From Lysobacterales bacterium (GTDB lineage Bacteria > Pseudomonadota > Gammaproteobacteria > Xanthomonadales > Xanthomonadaceae): DNA of 64,000 nucleotides. Position numbers and translations under genes: made by a program. The notes under the pieces are model-generated. The model made no database searches. It was not told where the DNA came from and saw nothing but the letters and a program-made list of their open reading frames with translations. This document shows positions 33,923-41,086 of the stretch, one piece after another. Where the stretch lies: positions 248,001-312,000 of the forward strand of contig JADCRD010000003.1 in NCBI GenBank assembly GCA_014946745.1, given 5' to 3'. How positions within the stretch are numbered: the stretch's first letter is position 1; every line of letters starts with the position of its first letter.

Positions 33923-35581
33923 ATGCCCAACGGCGCCCAAGCCCTGATGAAGACCCTCGCCGATGCCGGCGTGAGCGTCTGCTTCACCAACCCCGGCACC
34001 AGCGAGATGCACTTCGTCGCCGCGCTCGACTCCGAGCCCCGCATGCGCGCGGTGCTGTGCCTGTTCGAGGGCGTGGCCACCGGCGCCGCCGACGGCTACG
34101 CGCGCATGGCTGGGCAACCCGCGGCGACCCTGCTGCACCTCGGCTGCGGCCTCGGCAACGGGCTGGCCAACCTGCACAACGCCCGCAAGGGCAGGGTGCC
34201 GGTGGTCAACATCGTCGGCGACCACGCCACCTATCACATGCCGCTCGACGCCCAGCTGCAGAGCGATATCGAAACCGTGGCGCGCAATGTCTCACCCGGC
34301 TTTGTGCGCACCTCGATGCGCACCGAGGACCTCAGCCGCGATGCGGTGGATGCGATCGTCGCCGCACGTCGCCTGCCGGAGCAGGTCGCCACCCTGATCC
34401 TGCCGGCGGATGTCAGCTGGGGCGAGGGCGGCGCGCCCTGTTCGCCGCCTGAACTTTCGCCGCCGCCCGCGGCCGCTGCGGATGCCGTCGCGAAGATCGC
34501 CGAGGTGATCCGCAGCGGCGGCAAGGTCGCCCTGCTGCTGGGCCGCCACGCCCTGCGCGAGCCCGCGCTGCTGGCGGCCGCGCGCATCGCAGCGCACAGC
34601 GGGGTCAAGCTGCTGGCCGAGGTGTTCCCGACGCGGCTTGAGCGCGGGGCGGGCCTGCCGCCGGTCGAGCGCATCGCCTATCTGGCCGAGCTGGCCGGCG
34701 TGCAGCTGGCCGAGTTCCAGCACCTGGTGCTGGTCGATGCCAAGGCGCCGGTGAGCTTTTTCGCCTATCCCGGCAAGCCCAGCGAGCTGGTGCCCGCGGG
34801 CTGCGCCGTGCATACGCTCAGTACGCCCGCAGAGGACGCTGCGGCGAGTCTCCAGGCGCTGGCGACAGCGCTGGGGGCAGGCGATGCGGCGCCCGTGCTG
34901 CAGCCCGCTGCGCGCCCCGGTCGGCCGCGCGGACGCCTCACCGCGGAGAAGGTCTGCAAGGCTGTGGGTCATCTGCTGCCCGAGCGTGCGATCGTGGTCG
35001 ACGAGGCGATCACCTCGGGCCTGATGCTGCCGCTGATGACCGCCGGCGGCCCGCGCCACGACCTCATCACGCTGACCGGCGGCGCCATCGGCCAAGGCCT
35101 GCCGAACGCCATTGGTGCGGCGATCGCCTGCCCGGACCGGCCGGTGCTGGCGCTGATCGGCGACGGCACCGCGATGTATACGATCCAGGCCCTGTGGACG
35201 CTGGCGCGCGAGAACCTCGCCGTCACCGCGATCATCTTCAACAACGCCAGCTACTCCGTGCTCAACGTCGAGCTGGAACGCGTCGGCGCCGAACGCATCG
35301 GCGCCAAGGCGCGCGCGCAGCTCGATCTGAAAGGCCCGCGCCTCGACTTCTGCCGTCTCGCCCAGGGCATGGGCGTACACGCCGCCCGCGCCGACACCGC
35401 AGAAGACTTCTGCCGCGCGCTGGAATACGCGCTGAGCCATTCCGGTCCGCATCTCATCGAAGCCGTGGTGCCCGAAAGCCTGAGCGGTGTGAAGCGCAAG
35501 GCACTGCCTTGGGTGCTCAAGGCCCTGCCGAAACTGCCGGCGCCGCTGGCGCGGATGCTGAAGAAGAGGCTGGCGCCATAA
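33923..35581 (+). CDS. Thiamine-diphosphate enzyme, acetolactate-synthase-large-subunit-like / benzoylformate-decarboxylase-like
   Basis: 552 residues with the three domains of the TPP decarboxylase superfamily. The PYR domain starts VSVCFTNPGTSEMHFVAALD with the cofactor-activating Glu49 in LFEGVATGAADGYARM. A central domain follows, and the PP domain carries GDGTAMYTIQALWTLARENL with IIFNNASYSVLN, the TPP/Mg2+ motif. It resembles the stand-alone group annotated as acetolactate synthase large subunit without a regulatory subunit. Known relatives decarboxylate 2-oxoacids, which fits the 2-hydroxyacid dehydrogenase just upstream. Substrate unknown. Confidence 0.88.
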   Translation: MPNGAQALMKTLADAGVSVCFTNPGTSEMHFVAALDSEPRMRAVLCLFEGVATGAADGYARMAGQPAATLLHLGCGLGNGLANLHNARKGRVPVVNIVGDHATYHMPLDAQLQSDIETVARNVSPGFVRTSMRTEDLSRDAVDAIVAARRLPEQVATLILPADVSWGEGGAPCSPPELSPPPAAAADAVAKIAEVIRSGGKVALLLGRHALREPALLAAARIAAHSGVKLLAEVFPTRLERGAGLPPVERIAYLAELAGVQLAEFQHLVLVDAKAPVSFFAYPGKPSELVPAGCAVHTLSTPAEDAAASLQALATALGAGDAAPVLQPAARPGRPRGRLTAEKVCKAVGHLLPERAIVVDEAITSGLMLPLMTAGGPRHDLITLTGGAIGQGLPNAIGAAIACPDRPVLALIGDGTAMYTIQALWTLARENLAVTAIIFNNASYSVLNVELERVGAERIGAKARAQLDLKGPRLDFCRLAQGMGVHAARADTAEDFCRALEYALSHSGPHLIEAVVPESLSGVKRKALPWVLKALPKLPAPLARMLKKRLAP

Positions 35582-35922
35582 GCCAGACGCGCCGCGCCGA
35601 TGCCGCGCCTCGATCGGCGACTGCGCGCGCAAGCGCGCGCCGTCCTTGCCTCGCGGAGGGCCGGCTGCGGGTGCGCTGCTTTCCCACGAGCCCCGGACAG
35701 TCTGCGGCGCGATCCGGCCGTGTGGAGAAACCCGAACGCCGCCGCGAAGAATTCGAGCGGCGGCCACGGTAGCCGCAGGTTCCTCGCAGGCTGCCAAAGG
35801 CTGTCCGAGCCACTGCGTTCGCAATGGGCCTGACGAGCACCCTCTTGAACATTCCGGCGAAGAGCGTAGGCTTCCTCTCACGCCGCCGGACTGACCAGCG
35901 GTACCCACCCTGAGGGATCCTC
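35582..35922. other. Intergenic region without a recognisable gene
   Basis: About 340 bases. It begins with a possible weak terminator, GCGCGC (35623-35628), loop GCAA, GCGCGC (35633-35638), without a T-run. A poor promoter-like pair TTGAAC (35845-35850) and TAGGCT (35867-35872), 16 bases apart, lies near the nadM start. No other structure or open frame with coding character was seen. Confidence 0.5.
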
Positions 35923-37020
35923 ATGGACTTTGACTACGTGGTCTTCATTGGCCGCTTTGAGCCGTTTCACAACGGCCACCTCGCCGTCGCCCGCCACGCC
36001 CTGCGTGTGCTCCGGGGCACTGCCGACGGCAGCACACGCCCAACCAGCACACCCGCGAGGCCCGGCAAGCTCATCCTGCTGATCGGCTCGGCCGACGCCC
36101 CGCGCACGCCACGCAACCCTTGGACTGCGGCCGAACGCCGGGTGATGGTGCAGGCCGCGCTGGAAGATGCCGCCGATCAGATCCTCGTGCGGCCGCTGCG
36201 CGACCACCTGTACAACGAGGCGCAGTGGATCGCCGCCGTACAGCGCACGGTGGCCGAGGCCATCCGCGCCGATGGCGGCCCGGCAGATGCCCGCATCGGT
36301 CTGATCGGTCAGCGCAAGGACGCCAGCAGCTACTACCTCGAAGAGTTCCCGCAGTGGCGGCTCATCGATGTCGCCCACACCGAAACCTTGTCGGCGACGG
36401 ATCTTCGCCGTCATCTGTTCGAGACCGGCCCCGGCGACTACGGCAGCCTGATGCTTGTACGCGCCAACGTGCCCGAGCCGACCTTCGCGATGCTCGATGC
36501 CTTCCGCAAGCATGACCCGGCGCACGCCGAGCTGGTCGAGGAATACCGCTTCCTGCGCGACTACCGCGCGGCCTGGGACCAGGCACCGTATGCGCCGACC
36601 TTCGTCACCACCGACGCGGTGGTGGTGCATTCGGGCCACGTGCTGCTGATCCGCCGCCGCAGCGCGCCCGGCAAGGGTCTGTGGGCGCTGCCCGGCGGCT
36701 TCATCCGTCAGGACGAAACCCTGCTGGACGGCTGCCTGCGCGAGCTGCGCGAAGAGACCCGCCTCAAGCTGCCGGCGCCGGTGCTGCGCGGCTCGCTCAA
36801 GGGCAGCCATGTTTTCGACCACCCGGAGCGCTCGCTGCGCGGCCGCACGATCACCCATGCCTTCCACTTCGAGTTCCCGCAGGGCGAGCTGCCGGGCGTA
36901 CGCGGCAGCGACGACGCCGACAAGGCGCGCTGGTTCCCGGTGGCCGAGGCGTTGGAGATGGGTCCGCGATTGTTCGAGGACCACCTGCACATCCTTGAGT
37001 ACTTCATCGGCCGCGGGTGA
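35923..37020 (+). CDS. nadM: Bifunctional nicotinamide-nucleotide adenylyltransferase / Nudix hydrolase
   Basis: 365 residues. The N-terminal adenylyltransferase makes NAD from NMN and ATP; its nucleotide-binding signature is FIGRFEPFHNGHLAVA (HNGH as the HxGH motif) and LSATDLRRHL takes the place of the ISSTxxR motif. The C-terminal Nudix domain (about 225-365) has a complete Nudix box from GGFIRQDE through RELREETR, with the spacing G-x5-E-x7-R-E-x2-E-E. Its likely substrate is ADP-ribose. The two-domain NadM-Nudix architecture is known in Proteobacteria. It is followed, after a repeat-containing spacer, by nadV. Confidence 0.93.
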   Translation: MDFDYVVFIGRFEPFHNGHLAVARHALRVLRGTADGSTRPTSTPARPGKLILLIGSADAPRTPRNPWTAAERRVMVQAALEDAADQILVRPLRDHLYNEAQWIAAVQRTVAEAIRADGGPADARIGLIGQRKDASSYYLEEFPQWRLIDVAHTETLSATDLRRHLFETGPGDYGSLMLVRANVPEPTFAMLDAFRKHDPAHAELVEEYRFLRDYRAAWDQAPYAPTFVTTDAVVVHSGHVLLIRRRSAPGKGLWALPGGFIRQDETLLDGCLRELREETRLKLPAPVLRGSLKGSHVFDHPERSLRGRTITHAFHFEFPQGELPGVRGSDDADKARWFPVAEALEMGPRLFEDHLHILEYFIGRG

Positions 37021-37041
37021 GCGTGCCGCGCCGACCCGACC

Positions 37042-37067
37042 CCATAGGGTGGGTCTTGACCCACCGG
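37042..37067 (+). repeat. Dispersed palindromic repeat, copy 2
   Basis: The palindrome GGTGGGTCTTGACCCACC is at 37048-37065, preceded by CCATA and followed by GGAGCTCGACGCTTGCCTCG, the same flank as copy 1. It lies 27 bases after the nadM stop. Confidence 0.9.
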
Positions 37068-37146
37068 AGCTCGACGCTTGCCTCGGTCCCTTCGAAGCAC
37101 CTCGCGAAACCCGATCTCCGCGAACACATCGACGAACGCAGAGCCG

Positions 37147-37170
37147 GTGGGTCAAGACCCACCCTATGGA
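37147..37170 (-). repeat. Dispersed palindromic repeat, copy 3 (inverted)
   Basis: GGTGGGTCAAGACCCACC at 37147-37164 followed by CTATGG. Orientation judged by the CCATAGG edge is opposite to copy 2; the two face each other about 80 bases apart and could pair over a longer distance. Confidence 0.9.
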
Positions 37171-37185
37171 ATCGCGAGTCATGGG

Positions 37186-37203
37186 ATGGGTCTTGACCCA
37201 CGC
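37186..37203 (+). repeat. Dispersed palindromic repeat, copy 4 (degenerate)
   Basis: GATGGGTCTTGACCCACG keeps a 14-base palindromic core (37188-37201); the outer pairs are lost. It is followed by CGAGCTCGACGCC, a remnant of the conserved flank. Confidence 0.8.
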
Positions 37204-37302
37204 GAGCTCGACGCCACGCCGGAATCGCTCAACAGCCACGCATCATTTCCCCCACCGCCGGCGGACAGACCACCGGCTTACGACGCGAAGGAGTTTCACG
37301 TC

Positions 37303-38733
37303 ATGAACATCCGCCACCCGTTCGACAATCTGATCCTCAACACCGACAGCTACAAGGCCAGCCATTGGCTGCAGTACCCGTCGGGCACCGACGCCAGCTT
37401 CTTCTACGTCGAAAGCCGCGGCGGCACGCATGAACACGTGCTGTTCTTCGGCCTGCAGGCGATCCTCAAGGCCTACTTCAGCACGCCGATCACCCATGCC
37501 GATGTCGATGAGGCGCGCGATGTCTTCGCCGCCCACGGCGAGCCCTTCAACGAAGCTGGCTGGCGGCGCATCGTCGATGTGCACGGCGGCCGTCTGCCGC
37601 TGCGCATCCGCGCCGTGCCTGAAGGTCATGTGGTGCCGATCCACCAGGCGCTGGTGACCATCGAGTCGACCGACCCGGAAGCCTTCTGGCTACCGAGCTA
37701 CATGGAAACCCTGCTGCTGCGTCTGTGGTATCCGGTCACCGTCGCCACGATCAGCTGGCAGGCCAAGCAGACGATCCGCGACTACCTGCAGCGCACCAGC
37801 GACGACCCCGAAGGTCAGCTGCCCTTCAAGCTGCACGACTTCGGTGCGCGCGGCGTGTCGAGCACCGAGAGCGCGGGTCTCGGTGGACTCGCTCATCTGG
37901 TCAACTTCCTCGGCACCGACACCGTGTCGGCGCTGATGGCGGCGCGCGCCTGGTACGGCGCCGACATGGCCGGCTTCAGCATCCCCGCCGCCGAGCACAG
38001 CACCATCACCAGCTGGGGCCGCGAGCGCGAGGTCGACGCCTACCGCAACATGCTGAAGCAGTTCGCCAAGCCCGGCAGCCTCGTCGCCGTGGTCTCGGAC
38101 AGCTACGACATCCACCGCGCGATCCGCGAACACTGGGGTCAGACCCTGCGCCAGGCGGTCATCGACAGCGGCGCCACGGTGGTGATCCGCCCCGACTCGG
38201 GCGACCCGGTCGAGATGGTGCTGAGCTGCCTGCAGGCGCTGGACGAGGCCTTCGGCCACACCGTCAACAGCAAGGGCTACAGAGTGCTGAACACGGTGCG
38301 GGTGATCCAGGGTGACGGCATCGACCCGGTCAGCCTGAAGCAGATCCTGCAGCGTTTCACCGACGCCGGCTACAGCGCCGACAACGTCGCTTTCGGCATG
38401 GGCGGCGGCCTCTTGCAGAAGCTCAACCGCGACACCCAGAAGTTCGCCCTCAAATGCTCGGCCGCGCGCATCGACGGTGAGTGGATCGACGTCTACAAGG
38501 ACCCGATCACCGACCCCGGCAAGCAGTCGAAGCGCGGCCGTCTCACCCTGATTCGTCATGCCGAGTTCGGCAGCTGGAAGACCGTGCCGGTGCCGAACGA
38601 GATCGAGCGCATCGAAGACATGACCCTACCGGCCGGCTGGGCGCATGCGATGGAGACAGTGTGGGAGGACGGTGCGCTCACCCGCGAGTGGACGCTGGAC
38701 GAGGTGCGGGCGCGGGCGGGGCGGGGGTTGTGA
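37303..38733 (+). CDS. nadV: Nicotinamide phosphoribosyltransferase (NAMPT-type)
   Basis: 476 residues, close to human NAMPT in length. It converts nicotinamide and PRPP to NMN, which NadM then adenylates to NAD. Visible features: the start LILNTDSYKASHWLQYPSGT, YVESRGGTHEHVLFFGLQ, FKLHDFGARGVSSTESAGLG, IPAAEHSTITSWGRERE (the catalytic His region), VIRPDSGDPVEMVL and VIQGDGIDPVSL, and AFGMGGGLLQKLNRDTQKFA. The ATG at 37303 is fixed by GAAGGAG 9-10 bases upstream. The open frame upstream (to 37078) runs through repeats and is not coding. NadV and NadM together form the two-step nicotinamide salvage route. Confidence 0.95.
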   Translation: MNIRHPFDNLILNTDSYKASHWLQYPSGTDASFFYVESRGGTHEHVLFFGLQAILKAYFSTPITHADVDEARDVFAAHGEPFNEAGWRRIVDVHGGRLPLRIRAVPEGHVVPIHQALVTIESTDPEAFWLPSYMETLLLRLWYPVTVATISWQAKQTIRDYLQRTSDDPEGQLPFKLHDFGARGVSSTESAGLGGLAHLVNFLGTDTVSALMAARAWYGADMAGFSIPAAEHSTITSWGREREVDAYRNMLKQFAKPGSLVAVVSDSYDIHRAIREHWGQTLRQAVIDSGATVVIRPDSGDPVEMVLSCLQALDEAFGHTVNSKGYRVLNTVRVIQGDGIDPVSLKQILQRFTDAGYSADNVAFGMGGGLLQKLNRDTQKFALKCSAARIDGEWIDVYKDPITDPGKQSKRGRLTLIRHAEFGSWKTVPVPNEIERIEDMTLPAGWAHAMETVWEDGALTREWTLDEVRARAGRGL

Positions 38734-38839
38734 GGTCAAGATGCGGCGTCCTGAGGGTGGGCGCCGACAATGAAGTGACCAGGACGGGGCCCGCTCGACT
38801 GGGCGCGCGTGGAGCGGTTCAACACAGGAGGCCCAATCG

Positions 38840-39463
38840 ATGACCCAACTCAGCCCACGCTTCAGCGCTGCCGTGGAGTACGCCCGCGTGGCCCACGCTG
38901 GCCAGACCCGCAAGGGCACAACCATTCCCTACCTGTATCACCTGTTGGGTGTGGCCAGCCTGGTGCTTGAACACGGCGGCGATGAGCACCAGGCCATCGC
39001 CGGACTGCTGCACGACGTGGTCGAAGACTGCGGCTCAGGCCACACCCAGCGGATTCGCGAGCAGTTCGGCGACGCGGTGGCGCGCATCGTTGCCGATTGC
39101 ACCGACGGCAGCGCCGAGTCCAAGCAGTCGGCCGTGACGCCCGAAGCCCGGCGGGCGGATTGGCTGCAGCGCAAGCGCAGCTACCTCGCGCATCTCACGC
39201 AGGTGGACGCGTACTCCCTGCTGGTCAGTGGCTGCGACAAGCTGCACAACGCCCGCGCCATCCTTGCCGACATCGAGGGCGATGCGGGCCTGGCCGTGTT
39301 CGAGCGCTTTACGGGTGGCATGGACGGCAGCCTGGCCTACTACGCTTCGATTGCCGAGCTGCTGAGCGACAGAGCTGCACCGATGCATGCAGCCTTCGAG
39401 CGTGTGGTGGCTCGCATGCATGTGCTGGCTGGACAGGAGCGGCGAGGGCTGCCAATCCGTTGA
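38840..39463 (+). CDS. HD-domain hydrolase of the SpoT/MESH1 type
   Basis: 207 residues. The motifs of the (p)ppGpp-hydrolase HD domain are in order: YARVAHAGQTRKGTTIPYLY with HLLGVA, then LLHDVVEDCG (the HD pair plus the catalytic ED), KRSYLAHL, and CDKLHNARAIL with the metal-binding Asp and the Asn-x-Arg. There is no synthetase, TGS or ACT domain, so this is a stand-alone small hydrolase like MESH1, which hydrolyses ppGpp and, in animals, NADPH. The insert DGSAESKQSAVTPEARRADW is longer than in MESH1. AGGAGG lies 8-13 bases before the ATG. It follows nadV by 106 bases, likely the same transcript. Confidence 0.85.
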   Translation: MTQLSPRFSAAVEYARVAHAGQTRKGTTIPYLYHLLGVASLVLEHGGDEHQAIAGLLHDVVEDCGSGHTQRIREQFGDAVARIVADCTDGSAESKQSAVTPEARRADWLQRKRSYLAHLTQVDAYSLLVSGCDKLHNARAILADIEGDAGLAVFERFTGGMDGSLAYYASIAELLSDRAAPMHAAFERVVARMHVLAGQERRGLPIR

Positions 39464-39612
39464 ACGCGCGCGCCGCTCGCGTGAGCGCATTCAGCGCGGC
39501 GCGACGGTCCGCCAGCGCGTCACCTCACTGCAGCGGCCGCAGCGCCACCAGCGCCAGGTCAATGGCGCGCTCATCGAACAGCCGGGCCTTGCGCTCGGCG
39601 TGGCCTCCGCAG

Positions 39613-39659
39613 GGAATCACGTAAGGAAGTCATCGCGAAGCGATGGCGCGCCTGGAGGG
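39613..39659 (+). repeat. Direct repeat of the tRNA-Arg 3' end and its downstream hairpin, distal copy
   Basis: Bases 39623-39659 are identical to 39742-39778 (37/37). The similarity extends upstream through GGGAATC to about 39613. The copy contains the last 17 bases of the tRNA (including encoded CCA) and its downstream hairpin CATCGC-GAA-GCGATG, then loses all similarity. The space around it (39464-39762) contains no gene. Confidence 0.85.
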
Positions 39660-39731
39660 GTGAGCCGCCGCGCTTGCGCGCCACTGGCGCGCGCGGCGAG
39701 CGAACGCCCGTGCGCATGAGCGCGCGGGCCG

Positions 39732-39778
39732 GGAATCCTGGAAGGAAGTCATCGCGAAGCGATGGCGCGCCTGGAGGG
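39732..39778 (+). repeat. Direct repeat, proximal copy at the tRNA-Arg 3' end
   Basis: This copy includes the tRNA 3' end (from 39763) and the downstream flank. The hairpin CATCGC-TTC-GCGATG (read on the minus strand, 39750-39764) follows the CCA end and may act as the tRNA terminator. The offset to the distal copy is 119 bases. Confidence 0.85.
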
Positions 39779-39839
39779 ATTCGAACCCCCGACCAATGGC
39801 TTCGGAAGCCACTACTCTATCCGGCTGAGCTACAGGCGC
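39763..39839 (-). tRNA. tRNA-Arg(CCG)
   Basis: On the minus strand, a 77-base tRNA including the encoded CCA. The acceptor stem is GCGCCTG with CAGGCGC and discriminator G. The D-arm is GCTCAGCCGGATAGAGTA, and the anticodon stem-loop GTGGC-TTCCGAA-GCCAT gives anticodon CCG. The T-arm is CGGGGGTTCGAATCCCTC. It reads the arginine codon CGG, a frequent codon in a genome of this base composition. The gene is also close to argS. Confidence 0.97.
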
Positions 39840-39967
39840 GTTGTGTGTCGCTGTTGTCCGCGGCGTGGCGAGCCTGCCGTCGCGGGGCGCGCAGGATACC
39901 ACGCGCTTCGCGCTCGCTGCGCTGGCCAGTGCAGGCAGGCGCGTACAGCGAGAGACGCGTGCGCGCC

Positions 39968-40246
39968 CTAGACGCGGATGTCCAGCCCGCGACCGAGGCT
40001 CTCGCCAGCCAGGCTGAGTCGCAGGTTGCGGCCGCTCTTGAGATAGCTCAGCACGCTGCCCTCCACGGCTTCCGGCGCAGCACTGCCGCCGCCCCCGGGG
40101 CGTGTGGTGTCGGTGGTGCGCGCGGGTTCGGCCACGGCTTCGGCGCGGTTGCCGGCATAGCTGCGCAGGACGGCCTGCTGCTGGCTGGCGCGGCTGCCGT
40201 AGTCGGGGCGAGTGGAGAGCGCGAGGCTCGACACGTGGGGCGTCAC
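39968..40246 (-). CDS. Small hypothetical protein, 92 aa
   Basis: From GTG at 40246 (or the in-frame GTG at 40234) the frame shows strong G/C bias at third codon positions, like the genuine genes around it. The sequence contains TRPDYGSRASQQQAVLRSYA, a Gly/Pro-rich centre and the C-terminal segment YLKSGRNLRLSLAGESLGRG ending DIRV. No signal peptide or membrane helix. I do not recognise a family. The GTG start has no clear ribosome-binding site. Unknown function. Confidence 0.5.
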   Translation of the reverse strand: MTPHVSSLALSTRPDYGSRASQQQAVLRSYAGNRAEAVAEPARTTDTTRPGGGGSAAPEAVEGSVLSYLKSGRNLRLSLAGESLGRGLDIRV

Positions 40247-40450
40247 CGTGGAAGACAGGGCTGAGCATGCCGGATTGCCGCGGCGCTGTCAGTCGGGAGA
40301 CGCCGCACAGTTCGACCGACCGGCCATCCCCGCGGTCGCTCACCCGCAGCCTGGGGGCTGGACTGGGCGGGCGGATGGGGGCCGCTGTCTGTGCAGCGCC
40401 TGACAGGCACGAACCCTGCTGTTGCCCCGGCGGCAGCGGAGAGTTCTAGG

Positions 40451-41086
40451 CTACTGCCCGCTCTCGCGAACCGCGATCGCATCGATACCGCTGGTGGCCA
40501 GGGCCTGTTTGGCGGCTTCGGCCTCGCTGGGGCTGCTGTAGGGGCCGAGACGCACGCGGTGCCAGACGCCGCCGTTGATGGTGTCGGTCTGCACGCGGGC
40601 GAATTGGCCGATCAGGGCGAGGCGCGCCTTGAGCGCCTCGGCATCCGCTGCGTCGCGGAAGGCGCCGGCTTGCAGCTGATAGCGCTCGCTGGGCGCGCTT
40701 GCGGTCTGCTCCGTCGGCGGCTGGGCCTGCTGTTCCTGCTGCTGTTTGGCCGCAGCCTCGGCTTCAGCGCGCGCGCGTTCGGCCAGCTCGCGGTCGGACA
40801 CTGCGGTCTCCTGCTCGCGCAGGATCGTGTAGAAATCGTAGCGCGGCTTCTTCGGCGCTTCCGCTGCCGGCAGGGCCACAGCCGGCTCGCTGCTGGCGGC
40901 AGGAGGCGTGGCTTCGGGGTTGGGCGTGGGGCCGCCGGGTTTGCCGCTGAAGCCTTCGCGGTACAGCACGAACACCGCAATCGCGAGGCCCAGCAGCACG
41001 CCGGCCAGCAGCCAGGCCCAGCCGGGCATGCGGTTGTCGTCACCGCGTCGCGCCTGCGATTTCGGCTTGCCGCGTCGGCCCGCCAT
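40451..41086 (-). CDS. SPOR-domain, FtsN-like cell-division protein
   Basis: 211 residues. A basic cytoplasmic N-terminus (MAGRRGKPKSQARRGDDNRM), one transmembrane helix (about 21-42), a Pro/Ala-rich linker with RYDFYTILREQE, an Ala/Glu/Gln helix, and a C-terminal SPOR domain. The SPOR part is YQLQAGAFRDAADAEALKAR...VWHRVRLGPYSSPSEAEAAK, which binds denuded glycan strands at the septum. The FYTILREQE segment is typical of FtsN of Xanthomonads. It lies just downstream of argS; its start codon shares one base with the argS stop (TAATG). Confidence 0.9.
   Translation of the reverse strand: MAGRRGKPKSQARRGDDNRMPGWAWLLAGVLLGLAIAVFVLYREGFSGKPGGPTPNPEATPPAASSEPAVALPAAEAPKKPRYDFYTILREQETAVSDRELAERARAEAEAAAKQQQEQQAQPPTEQTASAPSERYQLQAGAFRDAADAEALKARLALIGQFARVQTDTINGGVWHRVRLGPYSSPSEAEAAKQALATSGIDAIAVRESGQ

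Noticed and set aside
35582-35922. Gene between the TPP enzyme and nadM
   Set aside because: No frame with coding-type codon bias or recognisable product.
37042-37203. CRISPR array
   Set aside because: The repeats are palindromic, in mixed orientation and irregularly spaced, with no regular spacers and no cas genes nearby.
39464-39762. Gene between the HD hydrolase and the tRNA
   Set aside because: The frames here are Arg/Ala-rich shadows and the region carries the tRNA-end repeat.
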